The translations under genes were made by a program, and so were the position numbers. A DNA stretch of 35,292 nt from an uncultured Lachnospiraceae bacterium (GTDB lineage: Bacteria; Bacillota; Clostridia; Lachnospirales; Lachnospiraceae). Within the stretch, counting starts at the first letter, position 1. Every line of letters begins with the position of its first letter. This document shows positions 1 to 6,748 of this stretch, piece by piece. Location: positions 1-35,292 of the forward strand of contig CANRNK010000009.1 in assembly GCA_947631985.1 (NCBI GenBank), read 5' to 3'. Below the pieces are notes generated by a model. That model saw only the letters and a list, made by a program, of their open reading frames with translations, made no database searches and was not told the origin of the DNA.

Positions 1-363
1 GGATATGATACGCTTAATAAGGCAATCATACTCGGTGGATTTGGTTTTAATAGATGGAAACAAGATCAGGATACCGTACCCTCTTCTATCAGAAGCGTTT
101 CTAAGGAAGAAATTACGCAGGCAGATAAAAACGGCTTTGTGATAAAACATATTTTTGAGCTGACAAATGAATCGAATGGAATTCGCTGTGTTGTAGAAAA
201 TAGAAAAATTTCTAAAAAACATCTTTTATCTAATGTACATGGCACAAACAACATGATTATAATTGAAACAGACGAAAGTGGAGAACGCGCATTTTTTGGA
301 CATGGTGCAGGAGCTAAGCCAACGGCCTGCGCTATGTTTGATGATTTGATAAGCGTATTATAA
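1..363 (+). CDS. hom: Homoserine dehydrogenase-like protein, C-terminal part (5' end outside window)
   Basis: The reading frame is open from base 1, so the ATG used in the ORF track is internal and the gene begins upstream of the window. The visible 120 residues fit the C-terminal half of homoserine dehydrogenase, which reduces aspartate semialdehyde to homoserine for threonine and methionine synthesis. A GYDTLNKAIILGGF stretch resembles the helix after the catalytic lysine region. The end, FFGHGAGAKPTACAMFDDL, matches the family signature GPGAGxxPTAxAVxxDL, with His where Pro is usual. A HAD phosphatase follows 12 bases later and is probably co-transcribed. The N-terminal NAD(P)-binding domain cannot be checked, so a homoserine dehydrogenase-like paralogue of other function remains possible. 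Confidence 0.7.
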   Translation, partial: GYDTLNKAIILGGFGFNRWKQDQDTVPSSIRSVSKEEITQADKNGFVIKHIFELTNESNGIRCVVENRKISKKHLLSNVHGTNNMIIIETDESGERAFFGHGAGAKPTACAMFDDLISVL

Positions 364-375
364 GGAGGAATTTTT

Positions 376-1089
376 GTGGGAGTAGATGCAATTATATGGG
401 ACTATGATGGAACACTTGTCGACAGTGCAAGAAAGAATATGGCGGTTACAGTAGAGGTGCTGCGACACTTTGATCAAGAGATTGAGCTGCATTTGCCTGA
501 CGCATTAAAGAGCTATGAGAATTATAGTTTAGCAAATCATACCTATAAAAACTGGCGCGATCTTTACAAAAACAGTTTCAATATTAGAGAGGAAGATTTG
601 GACGAAGCCGGCAAGCTCTGGACACCAGAACAATGCAAAAATAAAATAATACCCGATTTCTTCTCGGGGATGGAGGATTTGCTCCACAAGATGAAACCAA
701 TTAAAATGGGAATCTGTTCTCAAAATAGCAGCAAGAATATTGAAGATACGCTAAGACACTACGGTGTCGAAGATTGCTTTGAAATGCTGATTGGGGTTGA
801 CGAAGTGTCAGGAAAAGAGCAAAAACCGCATCCTGCGGGTTTTATCAAATGCCTGCAGGGACTTCGCGTACCAACTGGAGAAGCCAATGTGATTTATATT
901 GGGGATCATAGTGAAGATGTTGTCTTTGGAAAGAATGCACAGGAACAATTTAGGGAGGATGGATTACGTGTAATTTGTATTGCAGTAGATTTTTTGCAAC
1001 AAGAGCATCTTGGGGTATGGAAAGTGGAACCGGATTATCGTGCAAAAAGCGTGGGTGAACTTCATACTATTTTATTTTCCCTTATTTAA
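376..1089 (+). CDS. HAD-family hydrolase (phosphoglycolate phosphatase-like)
   Basis: A 237-residue cytosolic phosphatase of the haloacid dehalogenase superfamily. Motif I is DYDGTLVDS near residues 9-17 (nucleophile and acid/base aspartates). Motif II is the Ser of GICSQNS. Motif III is probably the Lys of EQKPHP, and motif IV is GDHSEDV near residue 176. A helical cap domain lies between motifs I and II, as in the phosphoglycolate phosphatase/beta-phosphoglucomutase group. The GTG start at 376 follows a strong AAGGAGG. The gene sits 12 bases after the homoserine dehydrogenase-like gene and probably belongs to its operon. The substrate cannot be read from the sequence; a small phosphorylated metabolite is the family norm. 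Confidence 0.8.
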   Translation: MGVDAIIWDYDGTLVDSARKNMAVTVEVLRHFDQEIELHLPDALKSYENYSLANHTYKNWRDLYKNSFNIREEDLDEAGKLWTPEQCKNKIIPDFFSGMEDLLHKMKPIKMGICSQNSSKNIEDTLRHYGVEDCFEMLIGVDEVSGKEQKPHPAGFIKCLQGLRVPTGEANVIYIGDHSEDVVFGKNAQEQFREDGLRVICIAVDFLQQEHLGVWKVEPDYRAKSVGELHTILFSLI

Positions 1090-1170
1090 GTAGAAGTTTG
1101 CATATTGCATTCGAAAGCATTCATGGAATATAATCAGACTAATGAAAAAATTATGAGAGGAATTACAAAC

Positions 1171-1812
1171 ATGAAAATTGCTCTTACTTTTGATGATGGT
1201 CCCAATTTAGGAACTACAGTTGATGTCCTTGCCCTTTTAAAAAAGTACAAAATAAAAGCATCTTTTTTTATAATTGGAAATCTGATAAATGACAGTACAA
1301 TTAAAATATTAAAGCAGATTACAGAGTCTGGATGTGAGATTGAAAATCATTCTTTTACACATTCGTTTATGACACATCTGACGAAACAAGAAATGTGGTA
1401 TGAAACTGACAAAACAAGTAATCTGATTGAGGAAATAACAGGGAGGAGACCACGATTTTTCAGACCTCCTTATATAGATGTGAATCAGGAAATGTTTGAT
1501 TCCATTCCACTCGTCTTTATCAGCGGAGAAGGAGTAGAGGATTGGAATGATGAAATAAAAGCAGAAGAACGGGTAAGCCGGCTTTTAACGAAGATAAGGG
1601 ATGGAGATATTGTGTTACTACATGACCTGGAAGGAAACATGGAAACAGTGAAAGCACTGGAAGTAGTGATACCAGAATGGATTGCCGAGGGATATGAGTT
1701 TTTAACGGTCGCGGAATTGTTTGATCAGGCAAATAAAACACCAAAAGCCCAGGATGGAATTCTGTATTCTAACATAAATGATGCAGAGGAAAAAGGAGGA
1801 GAGCAGATTTGA
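1171..1812 (+). CDS. Polysaccharide deacetylase (NodB/CE4 family)
   Basis: A 213-residue CE4-type deacetylase, a family that removes N-acetyl groups from chitin-like oligomers, peptidoglycan or xylan in a metal-dependent way. Visible motifs are TFDDGPN (MT1) right at the N-terminus, HSFTH (MT2, metal-binding histidines), RPPY (MT3) and LLHD (MT5). The track start is a TTG at 1105 with no good ribosome site. The ATG at 1171 is preferred because GAGAGG lies just upstream and the catalytic core begins immediately after it. There is no signal peptide from this start, which is unusual for cell-wall enzymes and suggests a cytoplasmic substrate. The stop overlaps the next gene's TTG start, so the two are translationally coupled. 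Confidence 0.85.
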   Translation: MKIALTFDDGPNLGTTVDVLALLKKYKIKASFFIIGNLINDSTIKILKQITESGCEIENHSFTHSFMTHLTKQEMWYETDKTSNLIEEITGRRPRFFRPPYIDVNQEMFDSIPLVFISGEGVEDWNDEIKAEERVSRLLTKIRDGDIVLLHDLEGNMETVKALEVVIPEWIAEGYEFLTVAELFDQANKTPKAQDGILYSNINDAEEKGGEQI

Positions 1813-2324
1813 AGAAAGAAGAATATAAGAAGACAAATGAGATCGTCTTGAAACAGGAAGCAAGATTGCTGTTTCAAAAATTCGATCATAATCTGGCATT
1901 TGAGCTTAGCAATTATATAATCGAAAAGGCGAAGAAAGAAAACAAAGTCATTGCAGTGTCAATCAGACAATTAAATGGAGCAATCATATTTCAATATTTG
2001 ATGGAGGGCACTAATAAAAAGAACCAAAACTGGATGAATAGAAAGTTTAATACAGTCTGCTTCACCAGGAGAAGCTCATTTGGTGCCTGGCTTACCGGTC
2101 AGATTACAGGGGAGAGAGCAGGTACACCAGATTTAAAGGAAGAGGAATATGCATTTTGTGGAGGTGGATTTCCAATCTGTCTGGTGACAGGTGAGTTAGT
2201 AGGTGTAATTACGATTTCTAACTTACCACATGAAATGGATCATCATTTTCTGGTTCAGACCATTGCAGAATGGATGAAAATTGAGATTCCTTCTATAGAT
2301 TTAAGCTATGATTATGCATTATAA
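1809..2324 (+). CDS. UPF0303 / GlcG-HbpS-like protein
   Basis: A 171-residue protein that fits the UPF0303 family, related to the GlcG/HbpS fold, some members of which bind haem or flavin-like ligands. Typical features are the N-terminal helix, the segment GAIIFQYLMEGTNKKNQNW followed by a helix with RKFNTVCFTRRSS, and a C-terminal GGGFPICL / LVGVITISNLPHEMDHHFLV block. The TTG start at 1809 overlaps the preceding stop by 4 bases and follows GGAGGAG, so translation is coupled to the deacetylase. The family has no firm biochemical function. The gene ends inside the first copy of the hairpin repeat described below. Confidence 0.75.
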   Translation: MKKEEYKKTNEIVLKQEARLLFQKFDHNLAFELSNYIIEKAKKENKVIAVSIRQLNGAIIFQYLMEGTNKKNQNWMNRKFNTVCFTRRSSFGAWLTGQITGERAGTPDLKEEEYAFCGGGFPICLVTGELVGVITISNLPHEMDHHFLVQTIAEWMKIEIPSIDLSYDYAL

Positions 2325-2345
2325 AGCATGCTAAAGCATGCAGAT
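2318..2345 (+). repeat. Hairpin-forming repeat, copy 1 (AGCATGC-TAAA-GCATGC)
   Basis: A 28-base unit that recurs exactly at 2385-2412. Its core is two GCATGC palindromes separated by TAAA, which can fold into a 6-bp stem with a four-base loop. The last codons and stop of the UPF0303 gene lie in its 5' part. A purine-rich GGGGAGATA follows it, much as the second copy is followed by GGAGGAGATATG, so the leader of the next gene looks duplicated. Confidence 0.8.
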
Positions 2346-2356
2346 AGGGGAGATAC

Positions 2357-2379
2357 GTTGAACGTAAGACATGTTCAAC
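2357..2379 (+). other. Small stem-loop between the two repeat copies
   Basis: GTTGAAC at 2357-2363 and GTTCAAC at 2373-2379 form a perfect 7-bp stem with a 9-base loop in the 39-base spacer between the hairpin repeats. There is no U-run, so it is not an obvious terminator. It could be part of a structured leader for the Dabb-domain gene. Confidence 0.4.
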
Positions 2380-2384
2380 TTTTG

Positions 2385-2412
2385 ATTATAAAGCATGCTA
2401 AAGCATGCAGAT
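2385..2412 (+). repeat. Hairpin-forming repeat, copy 2
   Basis: Identical over 28 bases to 2318-2345. Immediately downstream is TGGAGGAG and the ATG at 2423, so the hairpin would sit just 5' of the Shine-Dalgarno sequence. A related 20-base copy with a CAAA loop occurs in the same position ahead of ndh2 at 16657-16676. Confidence 0.8.
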
Positions 2413-2422
2413 TGGAGGAGAT

Positions 2423-2728
2423 ATGATAAAACATATTGTAATGTTTAAGCTTCTTGAGGAAGTAAATGGAAAAAGGAAAGAGGAGAATTTATTAGAAATT
2501 TGTGAAAAAGCCAAGAAACTAAAAGATTTGATTCCAGCGATTCTATCATTAGAAGTTCAGATAAATTCTAGTGAAGCTCCAGAAAGTAACTATGAGTTTG
2601 CTTTGATTTGTGACTTTGCTTCAATTGAGAAACTAAACGAATATCAGGTGCATCCTGAGCATATTGCATTTGGTAAGTTTATTACGCAGCTAAGAGAATT
2701 AAGAGCTTGTATTGATTACGAGTACTAA
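2423..2728 (+). CDS. Dabb-domain (stress-responsive alpha/beta barrel) protein
   Basis: A 101-residue protein beginning MIKHIVMFKL, the characteristic opening of the Dabb ferredoxin-like fold. Later landmarks are LIPAILSLEVQIN, the strand YEFALICDFAS and the helix ending in HPEHIAFGKFI. Members dimerise; some are stress-induced and others act in small-molecule cyclisation, so the role is open. The track begins at an ATG inside the repeat (2405). The ATG at 2423 is preferred because GGAGGAG lies directly ahead and it gives the family's normal N-terminus. It is followed by a terminator, so it is the last gene of this group. Confidence 0.8.
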   Translation: MIKHIVMFKLLEEVNGKRKEENLLEICEKAKKLKDLIPAILSLEVQINSSEAPESNYEFALICDFASIEKLNEYQVHPEHIAFGKFITQLRELRACIDYEY

Positions 2729-2827
2729 AGAGGGAAATGATTTTACAATTATTTCACATTAGTTTTGATTTTATGCTGAAAAGAAACACAGATGGAAATG
2801 AAAATGAAATAGAAGTCAGGATATTTA

Positions 2828-2864
2828 AATGGCATCTTCCTAAAAAAGGAGGATGTCATTTTTT
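2828..2864 (+). terminator. Intrinsic terminator after the Dabb gene
   Basis: ATGGCATCTTCC and GGAGGATGTCAT pair with G-U wobbles into a 12-bp stem around a short A-rich loop, followed by a run of T. It lies about 100 bases after the Dabb stop. The rest of 2729-3070 is very A+T rich and holds only the candidate promoter below; no further gene was seen. Confidence 0.75.
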
Positions 2865-2951
2865 ATAATAGTCATAAAAATTCAAATTAATTGATATATC
2901 AAAATATAAAAAAGAATACATATATAACTAGAGGATTTTTGTAGAAATATT

Positions 2952-2980
2952 TAGACAATTATATTATGATAGATTAAAAT
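2952..2980 (+). promoter_or_regulatory. Candidate sigma-A promoter for pap
   Basis: TAGACA, a 17-base spacer and TAAAAT lie about 90 bases upstream of the pap start. The surrounding sequence is so A+T rich that a chance match is possible. Confidence 0.4.
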
Positions 2981-3070
2981 AGAAACATAAATAAAATATA
3001 AATAGAAAACGCGTTAAGCACCAAAAACAGGATGATTATGAAATAATCCAATAGAAAGGAGGCAAATAAT

Positions 3071-4648
3071 ATGTTGGAAAAAATAGATCTAAATAAGAAG
3101 TTAAGCAAAAAGGAATATGAGATAGCCATGGATGAACTGGCACCTAAATTAGCACTATTACAGAGAGAATGCAAGGCGGCAGAAATTCCTATTATGGTGT
3201 TATTCGAAGGATGGGGTGCATCCGGAAAAGGTACTTTAATTAATAAATTGATTGCCCCGCTTGATCCAAGAGGATTCAAAGTCTTTACCATACAAAAAGT
3301 ATCAGAAGAAGAGGCAATGCGACCATTTTTGTGGCGCTTTTGGACAAAACTTCCAGCGAAAGGAAGAATTCATATCTTTGACAGAAGCTGGTACCGAAGT
3401 GTTGTTGCAAATAGTATAGACACATCAGGAAAAGAGAATGAAAAGGCAAGGTGGTTGTCTGAAATCAATCAGTTTGAGCAGGAGTTGGTAGAAGATGGAA
3501 TGATTATCATAAAATTTTTCCTTCACATTTCGCAGAAGGTACAAAAGTCAAGGTTTAAAGGGTTGGAAAAAACAAAAAAGACATCATGGAGAGTTACCAG
3601 CCAGGATTGGAAGCAAAATGAATCCTATGACAAGTATAGAAATTTATTTGACGAGATGATTGCAAAAACAGACACAGAGTATGCACCATGGACCATTATT
3701 GAAGCAACGGATAAGGAGTTTGCAACAAGTAAAATCATAGCAACCATGGTGGAAAAGCTACAAGATGCAAAAAAGAAAAAGGAAGAAGCATTATATCAAA
3801 AAGAGATTAGCAAACAGGATGACCAGGTAGAAAGCAATGAAAAAAAGCAGAACAACGAAAAAGAAGTTCCAATCATAAGAACAGAAAGTAAGGCTTACCT
3901 TGAGATTGAAAAGGCACTTAAGCTAGACGTTCTTAGTGGGGTTGATCTTAGCCTGACTTTAGGAAAAGAGAATTATAAGAAAAGAGTAATTGAATTACAG
4001 GAAAAGCTTGCAATTCTTCATTATGAAATGTATCGAAATCGGATTCCAGTGGTTCTAGCTTTTGAAGGTTGGGATGCAGGAGGAAAAGGCGGAGCAATTA
4101 AGCGGCTTACAGAAAATATTGATCCTAGAGGCTATGAAGTTGTTCCAGTCTCCGCACCGAACGATATTGAGAGAGCACATCACTATCTTTGGAGATTTTG
4201 GAATGCGATTCCAAAGGCAGGTCATCTGACCATTTTTGACAGAACCTGGTATGGAAGAGTCATGGTGGAGCGGATTGAAGGGTTTTGCAGTGAAAAAGAG
4301 TGGCAAAGGGCTTATAATGAGATCAATCACATGGAAGAACATCTGACAAATTTTGGTTGCATTGTGATTAAGTTTTGGCTTCATATAGATAAGGAAGAGC
4401 AGGCAAGGAGATTTAAGGAGCGACAGGAAACACCTGAAAAACAATGGAAGATTACAGAGGAAGACTGGCGAAACCGGGAACAGTGGGAACAATATGAGGA
4501 GGCGGTCAACGAAATGATTATTAGAACCTCCACCACAAATGCACCTTGGATTATTGTGGAAGCCAATGATAAATATTTTGCAAGAATAAAGGTGCTTGAA
4601 ACAGTTGTGAATGCATTAGAAGAAAGGATGGGCAAGAAGGCAAAATGA
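3071..4648 (+). CDS. pap: Polyphosphate:AMP phosphotransferase (two PPK2 domains)
   Basis: A 525-residue cytosolic kinase made of two PPK2 domains, the arrangement of class II polyphosphate:AMP phosphotransferases that make ADP from AMP with polyphosphate as donor. Domain 1 has Walker A GWGASGKGT (about residues 47-55) and DRSWY (about 104). Domain 2 has GWDAGGKGG (about 332-340) and DRTWY (about 390). A charged linker rich in Lys, Glu and Gln (about 235-265) joins them. Domain 1 has Gly where PPK2 usually has Asp in the Walker A loop, and domain 2 is closer to consensus. In characterised Pap enzymes the C-terminal domain carries the activity. The start is set by AAAGGAGG. The stop overlaps the next ATG as ATGA, coupling it to the VIT1 locus. 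Confidence 0.92.
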   Translation: MLEKIDLNKKLSKKEYEIAMDELAPKLALLQRECKAAEIPIMVLFEGWGASGKGTLINKLIAPLDPRGFKVFTIQKVSEEEAMRPFLWRFWTKLPAKGRIHIFDRSWYRSVVANSIDTSGKENEKARWLSEINQFEQELVEDGMIIIKFFLHISQKVQKSRFKGLEKTKKTSWRVTSQDWKQNESYDKYRNLFDEMIAKTDTEYAPWTIIEATDKEFATSKIIATMVEKLQDAKKKKEEALYQKEISKQDDQVESNEKKQNNEKEVPIIRTESKAYLEIEKALKLDVLSGVDLSLTLGKENYKKRVIELQEKLAILHYEMYRNRIPVVLAFEGWDAGGKGGAIKRLTENIDPRGYEVVPVSAPNDIERAHHYLWRFWNAIPKAGHLTIFDRTWYGRVMVERIEGFCSEKEWQRAYNEINHMEEHLTNFGCIVIKFWLHIDKEEQARRFKERQETPEKQWKITEEDWRNREQWEQYEEAVNEMIIRTSTTNAPWIIVEANDKYFARIKVLETVVNALEERMGKKAK

Positions 4649-4881
4649 GGAACATTCAGGATGTTCATGGGAATAATAAGCTAACAGAAAAGGAACGCTT
4701 GATTCTTCTTAAAATGCAGCAGGATGAGATTGACGGGCATTTCACCTATCAACACTTGGCAAGGTATGCAAAAGGGGAGGACAATAAAAAAGTTTTAATT
4801 CAGATGTCAAATGATGAAAAACAGCATTATCTGAATTGGAAGAAATATTGCAATACGTTGGATCTATGGTACTGGGATTAA
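4645..4881 (+). pseudogene. Rubrerythrin-like half of a broken rubrerythrin-VIT1 gene
   Basis: The 78-residue frame starts with the typical ferritin-like helix of fused rubrerythrin-VIT1 proteins (LTEKERLILLKMQQDEIDGHF then NDEKQHYLNWKKY) and keeps the first Glu and the ExxH di-iron ligands. After WKKY the frame runs into CNTLDLWYWD and stops. Those bases, in another frame, encode YVGSMVLGLND, the start of the VIT1 membrane domain. From family knowledge roughly 60 residues (second helical hairpin of the ferritin-like domain) should lie between. This implies an internal deletion of a length not divisible by three. It overlaps the pap stop by four bases. Confidence 0.75.
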
Positions 4882-5327
4882 ATGATGCATTGGTCGAATT
4901 GACAGGAACAATAGCAGGCTTAACCTTTGCATTACAAAGTACCAGACTGGTTGCCCTTTCAGGACTGATTACTGGAATCTCGGCAACGCTTTCCATGGCT
5001 TCGTCGGAATATTTATCGGCAAAAAGCAATGGGGAAGAGAACGCTTTGAAATCTTCAATTTATACTGGAATTGCATACTTGGTAACAGTTGCTTTTTTAA
5101 CGCTTCCTTACTTATTATTGCCTGACAACGCCTATGCCTGGGCGCTCGGAATTATGCTTGTGATTGTAATTTTAATTATTTTCTTTTTTAATTATTATAT
5201 TTCAGTGGCAAAATCGCTTCCTTTTAAGAAAAGATTTATGGAAATGGCAGGCATTAGTTTATCCGTTGCACTCATTTCTTTTGCAATTGGGTTGTTAGTC
5301 AAGAAATTTTTAGGAGTTACTATTTAG
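4836..5327 (+). CDS. VIT1/CCC1-family iron/manganese transporter domain
   Basis: This frame holds the membrane part of the rubrerythrin-VIT1 fusion. VIT1/CCC1 proteins export or sequester Fe2+ or Mn2+. Five membrane segments are visible, beginning at LGLNDALVELTGTIAGLTFAL, LVALSGLITGISATLSMASS, GIAYLVTVAFLTLPYLLL, WALGIMLVIVILIIFFF and MAGISLSVALISFAIGLLV. The GLNDALVELTG and SMASSEYLS signatures are intact. The TTG at 4836 has no clear ribosome site. The ATG at 4866 is an alternative, and either would depend on coupling to the upstream broken frame. The membrane domain is probably still expressible, but without an intact ferritin-like sensor domain. The expected single gene is therefore split. 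Confidence 0.75.
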   Translation: MEEILQYVGSMVLGLNDALVELTGTIAGLTFALQSTRLVALSGLITGISATLSMASSEYLSAKSNGEENALKSSIYTGIAYLVTVAFLTLPYLLLPDNAYAWALGIMLVIVILIIFFFNYYISVAKSLPFKKRFMEMAGISLSVALISFAIGLLVKKFLGVTI

Positions 5328-5407
5328 TACAGAAAGAACAATAAAGGCAGTAATATTTATGGGAAACACGTGATTAAATCATTAGTTATAAGAATAGGAG
5401 TGAGACA

Positions 5408-6700
5408 ATGGATTTTGGACTATTACATCCTGCAGAGCAAATTGTCATGATTATGGAAAGAATCTACGGATATGGCATGACGACAACATCCGGTGGAAAC
5501 CTGTCTATTAAAGACGAAGACGGAAATATTTGGATTTCACCAGCCGGAGTAGACAAAGGGTCTCTTGGAATGAGAGACATTGTGTGTGTAAAAAAAGACG
5601 GAACGGTTGAAGGAATTCACAAACCTTCCAGTGAGTATCCATTTCACAAAAGTATTTATGAAGCAAGACCGGATTTACAAGCGATTGTACATGCGCATCC
5701 ACCAGCACTGGTAGCCTTTTCCATAGTCAGAAAGTTGCCAGATACACAATTGATTCCGAATATAAAACTTGTATGTGGTGGAATCGGATTAGCCAGATAT
5801 GGATTACCTGGAAGCAATGATTTGGGAGAGAAAATAGCAAGAGAATTTATAAAAGGGAATAATTCGGTTATTTTGGAGAACCATGGTGTTGTTGTAGGTG
5901 GGAAAACTCTTTTTGAAACGTTTATGGCCTTTGAAACGCTTGATTTTTGTGCCAGATTGGAAATCAGGGCAAGAAGCATTGGAAATACGATTCCTTTATC
6001 AAATATTGAGATTGAATTATCTAAAAACAAAAATCATGAGGAATTGGAGGAGTATTGTGAGGAAACCTATAGCACCCGTGAAAAAGAATTACGCAGAGAG
6101 ATGTGTCAGCTTATACACAGATCCTATGACCAGCAATTATTCACGAGTTCACAAGGGACCTTTTCACAAAGATTAAATGCGGATTCTTTCATCATTACAC
6201 CCTATGGAAAAGACAGGAAATACATGGAAGTAGGAGACCTGGTTAAAGTATGCCAGAAAGGAAAAGAAAAGGGGAAATTGCCTAGCCGGTCTGTAACGAT
6301 GCACCAGGAGATTTATAAGCAACATCCTCATGTGAATGCAGTAATTATTGCGCATCCACCTAATATTATGGCCTTTGCAATTACGGATGAAAAGTTTGAT
6401 TCAAGAACGATTCCGGAAAGTTATATTATGCTAAGAGAGATACCAAAGCTTCCGTTCGGAGCAAATTTTATGGAACCGAGAAAGACAGCAGAAATATTTG
6501 AAGAAAAAACACCGATTGCGATGGTGAGAAATGACTGTGTCATTGTAACAGGAAGCAGTTTGCTGAATGCTTTTGACAGGCTTGAGGTGTTAGAATATAG
6601 CGCAAAAGCAGTTTTGGATGCAAAGATGATAGGAGAACTTGTCAAAATTGAGAATTCAGCGGTAGAAGAACTGATTGAAGCATTTCATCTGAAAAAATAA
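5408..6700 (+). CDS. Tandem class II aldolase/adducin-domain protein
   Basis: A 430-residue protein with two class II aldolase domains, the fold of fuculose- and ribulose-phosphate aldolases/epimerases that use Zn2+. Domain 1 (about 1-200) looks catalytic: GNLS near the substrate loop, SSEYPFH with the catalytic Glu, HAHPP with two zinc histidines, and ENHGVVV with the third. Domain 2 (about 220-430) keeps the fold markers but is degenerate: SVTMHQEIY replaces SSExxxH, IAHPP has one His, and NDCVIVTG replaces NHG. It may be structural or regulatory. The start is supported by GGAGTGAG upstream. The gene is monocistronic, convergent with hydA across a strong terminator. The substrate is unknown. 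Confidence 0.85.
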   Translation: MDFGLLHPAEQIVMIMERIYGYGMTTTSGGNLSIKDEDGNIWISPAGVDKGSLGMRDIVCVKKDGTVEGIHKPSSEYPFHKSIYEARPDLQAIVHAHPPALVAFSIVRKLPDTQLIPNIKLVCGGIGLARYGLPGSNDLGEKIAREFIKGNNSVILENHGVVVGGKTLFETFMAFETLDFCARLEIRARSIGNTIPLSNIEIELSKNKNHEELEEYCEETYSTREKELRREMCQLIHRSYDQQLFTSSQGTFSQRLNADSFIITPYGKDRKYMEVGDLVKVCQKGKEKGKLPSRSVTMHQEIYKQHPHVNAVIIAHPPNIMAFAITDEKFDSRTIPESYIMLREIPKLPFGANFMEPRKTAEIFEEKTPIAMVRNDCVIVTGSSLLNAFDRLEVLEYSAKAVLDAKMIGELVKIENSAVEELIEAFHLKK

Positions 6701-6702
6701 TA

Positions 6703-6745
6703 AAAATCCTGCGTTGTGTCACCTAAAACCACAACGCAGGATTTT
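6703..6745. terminator. Bidirectional terminator between aldolase gene and hydA
   Basis: AAAATCCTGCGTTGTG and CACAACGCAGGATTTT form a perfect 16-bp stem with an 11-base loop. A and T runs on both sides let it serve the aldolase gene on the plus strand and hydCBA on the minus strand. Confidence 0.92.
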
Positions 6746-6748
6746 GTA

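Noticed and set aside
2318-2412. CRISPR-like array from the repeated 28-base unit
   Set aside because: Only two copies, one 39-base spacer with its own small stem-loop, no cas genes, and the units overlap a stop codon and a gene leader. A structured leader repeat explains it better.
4055-4492. Minus-strand ORF of 145 residues
   Set aside because: Antisense to the second PPK2 domain of pap.
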